Shown here in pieces: positions 1 to 5,109 of a stretch of DNA of 8,364 bases. The notes under the pieces were generated by a model, which made no database searches, was not told where the DNA came from, and saw only the letters and a list, made by a program, of their open reading frames with translations. Origin of the DNA: CAVZLD01 sp964522605 (GTDB lineage: Bacteria; Planctomycetota; Planctomycetia; Pirellulales; Pirellulaceae); the NCBI GenBank assembly GCA_964522605.1, contig CAZFWV010000304.1:1-8364 (forward strand), given 5' to 3'. A program made the position numbers and the translations under genes. The stretch's first letter is position 1; each line of letters starts with the position of its first letter.

Positions 1-211
1 CTGAGACGAGTTGTGTGGCTGGTCGAACGGGAGGCGGCCGACAGGACGTCAAAAAAGTCTTGAAATTCTGGGGGCAGATTTGGGCTGGCAGCGACTCTCG
101 CCAGATCGAGGACCGGTGAAATTATCCTCGTTGACTCAATGTCGCCCCGTGGAGAGTTGCCAACGTCGGCGAGCGAGTCGGGATCGCATTTCTCGCTGGC
201 GACGGGTGTCA
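1..211. other. Left flank, no confident gene
   Basis: No gene here can be supported. Two + strand frames are open from the window edge: one ends at a TGA at 61-63 and reads like a short basic C-terminus (LRRVVWLVEREAADRTSKKS), the other ends at a TGA at 117-119. Either could be the 3' end of an upstream gene, but the pieces are too short to choose between them. The longer arginine-rich frame covering most of the region has no ribosome binding site and a random-looking composition. No tRNA or rRNA is visible. Confidence 0.3.
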
Positions 212-218
212 TTATAAT
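189..218 (+). promoter_or_regulatory. Probable sigma-70 promoter of the toxin-antitoxin operon
   Basis: A perfect -10 hexamer TATAAT lies at 213-218. About 18 bases upstream is a weak -35 candidate, TTTCTC (189-194), matching the consensus mainly in its first two T's. Transcription would begin near 225, leaving a leader of about 35 bases before the antitoxin ATG at 260. The -10 box is embedded in the perfect 8-base palindrome ATTATAAT (211-218). VapB-type antitoxins commonly repress their own promoter by binding palindromes that overlap it, so this could be part of the operator; that role is inferred. Confidence 0.5.
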
Positions 219-259
219 TGCGAGAGCGAAAGTGGGTGGCAGACCCAGGAGGCGAAGAA

Positions 260-478
260 ATGGGGATCACAGTTACGCTAAGTGATGAAGAACTAACACA
301 AATCAAGCAGATTACTCAGCTTGATTCCGACTCAGAAGCCGTGGGTCGAGCCGCGCGTGAGTTCCTGCGGCTGTGCCAACTCCGGCAACTGCAAGCGGTT
401 TCTGGCCAAGTTGATTTTGACGACAGCTGGGAACAATTGGAGTCCCTCGAACTCGGTGAAACCGGTTTCCCATCTTAA
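260..478 (+). CDS. vapB: VapB-family type II antitoxin (ribbon-helix-helix type)
   Basis: This is a 72-aa protein and the probable antitoxin that binds and neutralises the PIN toxin encoded 11 bases downstream. The N-terminus has the layout of a ribbon-helix-helix DNA-binding domain: a short beta strand (residues 2-7, GITVTL), then a helix from about 8 to 20 and a second from about 24 to 45. The acidic, tryptophan-containing tail (about 50-72, DDSWEQLESLEL) resembles the toxin-wrapping C-terminus of VapB proteins. The start is fixed by AGGAGG at 247-252, seven bases before the ATG. An upstream in-frame TTG at 218 gives a longer frame but overlaps the -10 box and has no ribosome binding site. 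Autoregulation with the toxin is expected for the family. The antitoxin call rests on fold pattern, size and the adjacent toxin, since VapB sequences diverge strongly. Confidence 0.8.
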   Translation: MGITVTLSDEELTQIKQITQLDSDSEAVGRAAREFLRLCQLRQLQAVSGQVDFDDSWEQLESLELGETGFPS

Positions 479-489
479 GGGCCCGTCTC

Positions 490-879
490 ATGGAGGATTG
501 GGTATTCGTGGACACGTGTGTCTGGGCGTCGTTCTTCACGAAGCCCAACTCGCCGGAGAAGCTGGCTGTCGATCGGTTACTCAATGCCGACCGCGTCGTC
601 TTGACAGGGCCAATCGTCGCTGAGGTCTTGGTTGGCTTTCGCCGGAAGGATCAGGCAGATTGGATCGCGTCCCGCTTGAAGTTGGCCCATTACGTGGAAC
701 CAACGTGGAACGATTGGCGAGTTGCCGCGGATCTCGGACGCGAATTGGCTTCCAGGGGCCACCGGCTACCCGTGTCCGACTTGGTGATCGGCACGATTGC
801 GAAACGACTGGGCGCGTTTGTCTACACAACTGATCCGCACTTCGATCTCATCGTGGATCTGAAACGATTTCACCCGTGA
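490..879 (+). CDS. vapC: VapC-family toxin, PIN-domain ribonuclease
   Basis: This 129-aa protein has the full length and motif order of a VapC toxin, a magnesium-dependent endoribonuclease that cuts tRNA or rRNA and stops growth when the antitoxin is lost. The acidic metal-binding residues of the PIN fold are all visible: D8 in VDTCVWASFF, E45 in PIVAEVLVG, D97 in LPVSDLVIGTIA, and D115 in TTDPHFD, with D119 close by. No catalytic residue is missing, so the enzyme looks active. The start ATG is 11 bases after the antitoxin stop, preceded by AAGGG at 477-481, which overlaps that stop codon. This suggests coupled translation from one mRNA. The RNA target cannot be read from the sequence. VapBC pairs are frequent in accessory regions and would help keep the flanking DNA in the population. 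Confidence 0.92.
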   Translation: MEDWVFVDTCVWASFFTKPNSPEKLAVDRLLNADRVVLTGPIVAEVLVGFRRKDQADWIASRLKLAHYVEPTWNDWRVAADLGRELASRGHRLPVSDLVIGTIAKRLGAFVYTTDPHFDLIVDLKRFHP

Positions 880-971
880 CGCCAGGTACTCGGAATTCTC
901 TGCAGGTGAGCGAACTTGGCTACCCGATTCCGTGGCATTCGACGACACGCCCGGTGCAGCAGCCCGAATTC

Positions 972-1205
972 ATGATCGCGAAAACCCGACACTTGGCCAC
1001 ACAATTCGGGGTTACGGCGATTCTATTTTCGTTGGCCGGAAGGCGATAGAATAATGATCGCACGCGACTTCACAACTTGCTGAAATACGGCTTGGAACCG
1101 AACTATTGGAATGAGTTCGTATTCAAGGCGTACCACCACCATCAAAACGATGCGATTTTCCTAACGGGCATCCCGGATCTCGAGAACAGCCTTCCCCACG
1201 CATGA
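972..1205 (+). pseudogene. Broken reading frame of unknown origin between vapC and the next gene
   Basis: The 334-base gap after vapC contains no intact gene. One + strand frame looks protein-like: from ATG 972 it reads 25 codons to a TAG at 1047-1049, and in the same frame continues from 1050 to a TGA at 1203-1205. The second part, about 51 codons, has a convincing composition (for example LLKYGLEPNYWNEFVFKAYH, then NDAIFLTGIPDLENSLPHA). The frame is also open upstream of 972 back to around the vapC stop. I do not recognise the family. It may be the C-terminal remnant of a gene inactivated by a nonsense mutation, or merely an open stretch. A 7-base inverted repeat (1020-1026 with 1046-1052) spans the stop codon. 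Confidence 0.3.
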
Positions 1206-1213
1206 AGTGACTG

Positions 1214-1579
1214 ATGGCCAAACGCAAACCTCCTAATCCGTTTCGAGGCCGGTGGCTTATCGAGCAAATGGACCAATGGGATGTCCAAGAGGAATCCGAG
1301 GAACTTCAGCCCTTTTTCGAGTTCGAGAAAACCGATACCGGCCAGTTCCAGTTCGGATGCGTGTCCGGTGAAATGGATTTCCGCCTCGGGCAGAGAGATG
1401 GCAAACCAGCAGTCGAGTTTTCCTGGGATGGTCACGATGAGGATGAGCAGGTCTTCGGGCGGGGCTGGGCGATGATCGATGGCGACCATATGACCGGCAT
1501 GATCTTCTTGCACCTCGGAGATGAATCAGGCTTCGTCGCGAGGCGGGTCGAGGAGAAGTCGAAACGGGCACGGAAGTGA
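1214..1579 (+). CDS. Conserved hypothetical protein, 121 aa
   Basis: No function is known to me. The protein matches a pattern I associate with a small hypothetical family in planctomycetes and other bacteria: a MAKRK-P-NPF-GRW opening (residues 1-14), a central stretch with alternating hydrophobic and acidic residues (FFEFEKTDTGQFQFG at 34-48; EMDFRLGQRDGKPAVEFSWDG at about 53-73), then GRGWAMIDGDHMTGMIF (82-98), HLGDESGFVARR, and a basic tail. The many short beta-like stretches and conserved W, G and D residues suggest a small all-beta cytoplasmic domain. There is no signal peptide or membrane segment. The ATG at 1214 follows a weak ribosome binding site (AAGTGA). The stop is only six bases before the next gene, so the two are probably co-transcribed. 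Confidence 0.8.
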   Translation: MAKRKPPNPFRGRWLIEQMDQWDVQEESEELQPFFEFEKTDTGQFQFGCVSGEMDFRLGQRDGKPAVEFSWDGHDEDEQVFGRGWAMIDGDHMTGMIFLHLGDESGFVARRVEEKSKRARK

Positions 1580-1585
1580 TCGACC

Positions 1586-2467
1586 ATGTGGCAATGGAGC
1601 GACAAGCTCAAACTCGGCAAGTCGTCGCCGTTCGTCAAACGTGATCTGCGCGTTCTGTCGCTCACCGATGCCGAATTCGAGGCGGACTTCTTTCTCGACC
1701 GGCCACCCTCTCACAAACGCCCGGAGCGCTGGATGGGAATCGTCGTGGAGCGGGAGTCTGGTGGTCTACTGGCATTGGAAGATGTGGCATGGCCGCCACC
1801 CACAGTCAACGATTTCGCGAACCTACTCTCCCACGCGATGGCTCGACCGCTGACCGGCGCGGAGCGCCAGCGGCCAGCCACAGTTCACCTTCGGGATCGT
1901 CCACAATGGCAGGAATTGTTGCCTCATCTTCGAGAGCTTGGCGTCGAGATCGTCTTTCACGATGACTTGCCGTGGTTCGACGAGGCGGCTGTAGAGTGGA
2001 TGCGGCAAACGGCGGGCAAGAATCATCCATCTGTCCCCGAGATCAAAACGCGGCTGCGGAAGCCATTTCCCGCGAGAAAGCAGACTTGGTTTACAGATGC
2101 TCTGGCGCTCATGGAATGGACGGATGCGATGTCCAAGAGAGCGTACCCGTCTCGCAAGATCCCGGTGCCTCCTTATGGCCCGACGACTCTTGTGTCGATT
2201 CAATTGACGTCTGAAGAACTGGAGATGATTTTGACCTCAACCGAGATAACCAAGACAGAGAAGCTGCGTCCAAGGTTTGAAGCAATGGCTGTTAAGGGGC
2301 GAGCCGTCGAGTTCGATATTGACGAGTGGAGCAGAGTGTTACTGACGTTGTGTGGCAAAGAGGCACGAGGCATATCCACGCCGAAGGACGCGATCAGGAC
2401 AGCCAGAAGAATTGCCAATAAGCTGGCTGAAGCGTTGAACATTGATCCACCAGTCCTGCGACCGTAA
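1586..2467 (+). CDS. Hypothetical protein with a probable DUF6930-like domain, 293 aa
   Basis: This is a soluble protein with no signal peptide or membrane segment; its molecular function is unknown. Residues about 45-140 fit my recollection of the DUF6930 family: a segment describing use and ranking (WMGIVVERESGGLLALEDVAWP), then RPATVHLRDRPQWQELLPHL, then LGVEIVFHDDLPWFDEAAVEWM. Residues 150-200 form a basic proline-rich linker. The C-terminus (about 200-285) is a helical unit with the pattern LTSEELEMIL, then VEFDIDEWSRVLLTLCGKEA, then an alanine/arginine-rich helix (AIRTARRIANKLAEAL). This unit resembles a short C-terminal module seen in several bacterial hypothetical proteins. The start ATG lies six bases after the preceding stop, with GGAAG at 1572-1576 as ribosome binding site, so it forms an operon with the 121-aa protein. 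The coding-region assignment is solid; the domain name comes from memory of the pattern. Confidence 0.78.
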   Translation: MWQWSDKLKLGKSSPFVKRDLRVLSLTDAEFEADFFLDRPPSHKRPERWMGIVVERESGGLLALEDVAWPPPTVNDFANLLSHAMARPLTGAERQRPATVHLRDRPQWQELLPHLRELGVEIVFHDDLPWFDEAAVEWMRQTAGKNHPSVPEIKTRLRKPFPARKQTWFTDALALMEWTDAMSKRAYPSRKIPVPPYGPTTLVSIQLTSEELEMILTSTEITKTEKLRPRFEAMAVKGRAVEFDIDEWSRVLLTLCGKEARGISTPKDAIRTARRIANKLAEALNIDPPVLRP

Positions 2468-2572
2468 GGAAATCCTTGGCCGCCATTATCGGGACTGGCC
2501 GTCTTCCGGTGCGCGTTCTTCGATCGACAGTCAAACCGGTCAAAGATACCGATATTAACGAGGACAATGACC

Positions 2573-2706
2573 ATGGCCAAACGGAATCAGACCGAGTTCC
2601 GCATCACGTTCAAGGTCGGCGACGCGGTCCGGGTTACGACCCCGAAGAGGACGCTGACATCTACGAATACTGGAAGGCCGAAGATCGGTACTGGGAAGAA
2701 TTCTAA
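2573..2706 (+). pseudogene. Small gene with internal frameshift
   Basis: A well-placed ribosome binding site (GAGG at 2560-2563) precedes an ATG at 2573 and a convincing N-terminus, MAKRNQTEFRITFKVGDAVR. Its "VGD-VRV" ending is typical of small beta-barrel, KOW-like openings. After about 2636 this frame turns into low-quality sequence that runs on over the kinase gene to 3094. A different + strand frame then becomes convincing (GYDPEEDADIYEYWKAEDRY) and stops at TAA 2704-2706. The simplest reading is one short gene with an internal deletion or indel near 2630-2640 that joins its N-terminus to its acidic C-terminus out of frame. An in-frame ATG at 2567 is too close to the ribosome binding site to be the start. 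The family is not identified. Confidence 0.45.
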
Positions 2707-2708
2707 AG

Positions 2709-3314
2709 ATCCAAAGACTGATTGCAGATGCGCTGCACCATGCCCACGAATCCGGCGTAATCCACCGGGACCTCAAACCCGGGAACATCATGCTGGATCA
2801 AGACGGCGAGCCCTACGTGATGGACTTCGGCCTAGCCCGACGGGAAGCGGGCGAACTGACGATGACCGTCGAGGGGAAGATTTTGGGCACCCCAGCATAC
2901 ATGTCGCCGGAGCAGGCACGAGGCGAAGCCCACCATGCCGATCGCCGCACGGATGTGTACTCGTTAGGCGTCATGTTGTTCGAACTACTGACCGGCGAAC
3001 GACCGTTCCGAGGCAGCGCGCGAATGCTGCTGCACCAGATCCTTCACGACGATGCTCCCAGCCCCCGCAAGCTGGCTGGTGCGGTTCCGCGTGACCTGGA
3101 AACGATATGCCTCAAGTGCCTGCAGAAAGAACCCGGCCGACGATATGCTACCGCAGCCGAGGTCGCAGACGATCTGCGGCGGTTCCTTAACCACGAGCCC
3201 ATCCTCGCTCGACCGGTGACCCGTTTTGAATGGGCCTGGCATTGGTGCAGGAGAAACCCGGTCGTTGCAGGCCTGACTGCTACCGTTCCACACTGCTCGT
3301 GGCCGGCACGGTGA
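2709..3314 (+). pseudogene. Serine/threonine protein kinase, N-terminally truncated and frameshifted
   Basis: This is the C-lobe of a Hanks-type (Pkn-like) bacterial Ser/Thr kinase. The preserved frame starts abruptly at about 2709 inside the alpha-E helix (IQRLIADALHHAHESGVIHR). It then gives the catalytic loop HRDLKPGN (HRD at 2763-2771), the metal-binding DFG (2823-2831), the activation segment with GTPAYMSPEQ (SPE at 2904-2912), DVYSLGVMLFELLTGERPF, and the final helices up to RRFLNHEPI. The glycine-rich loop, the ATP-anchoring lysine and helix C are absent, so it cannot bind ATP normally. The first in-frame ATG is at 2790, inside the catalytic loop region, which is not a believable native start. 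The break begins two bases after the stop of the damaged small gene. The frame ends at TGA 3312-3314, shortly after CRRNPVVAGLTATV, just where a membrane helix should follow. The membrane helix continues in another frame into the WD40 region. Confidence 0.85.
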
Positions 3315-4570
3315 TCTCCTCATATTTTGCTCTGGCTGCCAATCAAGAAGCGGAGCAACGGCGGCGGGCCCTGTATGTCTCGGACATGCACCTTGCCGGG
3401 CGAGCTTGGGATGCCAATGACCTACAGACGGTCGAACGGCTACTGGATCGGTATCGGTCCCAGAATCCCGACGCCGATTTGCGCGGGTTCGAATGGTATT
3501 ACTTGTGGCGGCTCTGGTGGCGAAATCGACTATTGTCAAACAACAAGCTGTCAGAACACGCGTATCATATCGCGGTCTGTCCCGAGGGGCGGTACCTCGC
3601 GGCGGCAAGGCCGCACGGCGATATGGTCACACTCTGGGATATTCCCAGCGGAAAGAAAGTGCGTGAGTTCGGCACCGCAACCGACGATCTGCTTTACAGT
3701 GGAAAGACCTTCGTCGCATTTGCCCCCATCGGAAAGACGGTCGCCTATCCAACTCGAAGTGGCACTCAACTTATTTCTCATGATCTCGAAACAGAGAAGC
3801 AGACTATCCTTCAGCTGCAGGAGGGCGCCAAGGTCACCGCTGCGGTTTACTCCCCTCAGCCGGGCATCTTGCTGACATCCAGCGATGATGGTCAGGTCAG
3901 AGCCTGGGACACGGCCACCCGCAGTGTGATTCAGACGTTTGACAAGCATCGTACCGCCCTGCAGTGCATAGCCCATGAGGATGGCAGGGCTGCTTTTTGG
4001 CAATTTGAGGGCAGTCAGGTCGTCAATACTCAAGGGATTGTAACTTCCGCAGCGCATCACGGAATTGTGTTGTGCATGGCGTTTAACGGAGATGGTTCTG
4101 CCCTGGTTACAGGGGGCCGCGACCGGACCGTGGTCGTTTGGGATCCGCGTACGGGAGAGCCTCGAGGCAACCTGGGACCCACAAGCGCGCCGGTCACCTC
4201 TGTGGCGTTCTCAGCGGATGGTAACACCATTGCAGCCGGAAGTTACATTTTCCTTCGCGGCGAGATCATACTCTGGGATTGGCCGTCGGGACAACTGATC
4301 CAATCGCCACAAGGACATCGCCTCACAGTGTGGTCACTTGCGTTTCTGAAAGACCAACGGACGTTGATTTCTGTCGGCGGTGATCGGGCCTTGAAAGTCT
4401 GGGACCTACCGACGGGGCTGGAACGATTCAACCTGGAAGGATTCGCGAGTATCTTCCATAGCTTGGCCATTTCCTCGGACGAAAAGCTCATCGCTGCCGG
4501 CGCACGCGATGGGACAATCCGACTGTATCGCGCGGCAACGGACGACGAGGTCACGGCCGCCGACTGGTAG
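3230..4570 (+). CDS. WD40-repeat region, detached C-terminal half of the kinase gene
   Basis: This 446-codon frame encodes one membrane helix (about residues 20-37, LLVAGTVISSYFALAA), an alpha-helical basic stretch (QEAEQRRRALYVSDMHLAGR), the sequence LRGFEWYYLWRLW, and then about eight WD40-type repeats. Several end in W-D or close variants: VTLWD, VRAWD, VVVWD, IILWD, LKVWD and IRLYR. The fourth repeat is degenerate. Together they would form a beta-propeller, presumably outside the membrane. This is the standard C-terminal half of planctomycete kinase-membrane-WD40 receptors. Here it is out of frame with the kinase (shift between about 3285 and 3295), although homology resumes immediately. 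The ATG at 3230 lies inside the kinase sequence and has no clear ribosome binding site. The segment may therefore be a pseudogene portion, or may still yield a membrane-anchored propeller. The C-terminus (GTIRLYRAATDDEVTAADW) looks complete. Confidence 0.8.
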   Translation: MGLALVQEKPGRCRPDCYRSTLLVAGTVISSYFALAANQEAEQRRRALYVSDMHLAGRAWDANDLQTVERLLDRYRSQNPDADLRGFEWYYLWRLWWRNRLLSNNKLSEHAYHIAVCPEGRYLAAARPHGDMVTLWDIPSGKKVREFGTATDDLLYSGKTFVAFAPIGKTVAYPTRSGTQLISHDLETEKQTILQLQEGAKVTAAVYSPQPGILLTSSDDGQVRAWDTATRSVIQTFDKHRTALQCIAHEDGRAAFWQFEGSQVVNTQGIVTSAAHHGIVLCMAFNGDGSALVTGGRDRTVVVWDPRTGEPRGNLGPTSAPVTSVAFSADGNTIAAGSYIFLRGEIILWDWPSGQLIQSPQGHRLTVWSLAFLKDQRTLISVGGDRALKVWDLPTGLERFNLEGFASIFHSLAISSDEKLIAAGARDGTIRLYRAATDDEVTAADW

Positions 4571-4610
4571 GGCGAAACGGCGGTCCTTTCCGTAGCGTTT
4601 AGCGAACTGA

Positions 4611-4790
4611 TCGAGGATTGGCGCGAGGCTGCAACACAACATTTGCAGTACGATTGCTCGCTACGATTCGAATGTCAACCGAAACGCATCCTTTGGCGAG
4701 CTTTCCGTTCTAGGGTCGACGCCCGTCTTTCAGTTCGTCTTCGTCCCGGAACCTTCGTCACTGCTCATGTGCCTCCTGGGTGCCGTGCGT
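4611..4790 (+). pseudogene. C-terminal relic of a PEP-CTERM sorted protein
   Basis: Immediately after an in-frame TGA (4608-4610) there is an open + strand frame with no start of its own. It reads like the end of an exported PEP-CTERM protein: a beta-like stretch (TIARYDSNVNRNASFGELSV), then VFVPEPSSLLMCLLGAV, with the PEP codons at 4746-4754 followed by the beginning of the hydrophobic helix. The helix is cut short: after LLGAV comes RSDVS instead of more hydrophobic residues and an arginine cluster. The frame then wanders on without meaning to a TGA at 4923-4925. The tail resembles that of the intact PEP-CTERM gene at 7064 (ARFDDIYFTVIPEPSALFL). The rest of this gene has been lost. Confidence 0.65.
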
Positions 4791-4879
4791 AGCGACGTAT
4801 CGACGCAATTGCTGGTAGCGTCGGCAGTCTCCGTATCGTCGACTTGGAGGCTGAACCCGCGACGTTGTTTTCAGGTCAC

Positions 4880-4924
4880 GATTGCGGCGCGTGCTCGTAA
4901 AGCGGATAATCTGACGCAGTGTTG
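4880..4924. repeat. Intergenic repeat, copy 1
   Basis: This 45-base segment aligns without gaps to 8086-8130, with 32 identical positions by my count. Identical blocks include GATTGCGGC at the left end, CGTGC, GGATAATC in the middle, and GTTG at the right end. It lies between the PEP-CTERM relic and the hydrolase gene, about 185 bases before the hydrolase start. Unlike copy 2, it lacks a clear hairpin at its right end. Its function is unknown: it could be a dispersed repeat, a regulatory element, or a remnant of duplication together with the PEP-CTERM tail upstream. Confidence 0.55.
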
Positions 4925-5109
4925 AGGATTTGACCGTGTTGCGATCAAAAGCATGTTCGGATTCAGTGTCCGCTTTTCCAGGTAACCGGGGTGTGCTGAG
5001 GTCATTTTTTTCTGTTCACGGGAACATCTGCTGTTGAGACACGAGTCAATACTTTCGCGTGAAGCTCGACACGGATCTTCTCCGTCCTGGTAAATGGGGA
5101 GGATTACCG

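Larger units (their letters stand above)
4571..5109. other. Intergenic region holding a PEP-CTERM relic, a repeat copy and the leader of the hydrolase gene
   Basis: No intact gene lies between the WD40 stop and the hydrolase start. From left to right the region holds about 40 bases of spacer, a C-terminal PEP-CTERM relic (4611-4790), a 45-base sequence repeated later in the window (4880-4924), and about 185 bases of leader. The leader includes a T-run near 5006-5012 followed by a small inverted repeat (TGTTC/GAACA). TTGACC at 4930-4935 is a possible -35 box but has no good -10 partner, so I do not call a promoter. The region ends in the Shine-Dalgarno GGAGG (5098-5102). Confidence 0.5.

Noticed and set aside
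880..2480. Integron cassette array (toxin-antitoxin plus small hypothetical genes in one direction)
   Set aside because: I could not find attC-like paired core sites or an integrase; gene order alone is not evidence.
2636..3094. Long + strand frame continuing from MAKRN through the kinase region
   Set aside because: After about 2636 it overlaps the kinase frame, which has clear catalytic motifs; the alternative translation is rich in P, R and T and typical of an out-of-frame shadow.
3551..4060. Minus-strand open frame of about 169 codons opposite the WD40 region
   Set aside because: The + strand frame has regular WD40 repeats through the same bases; the reverse frame shows no motif.
5059..5109. 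Upstream GTG start for the hydrolase, adding 17 residues
   Set aside because: GGAGG at 5098-5102 is ideally placed for the ATG at 5110, and the extra residues do not resemble a targeting signal.
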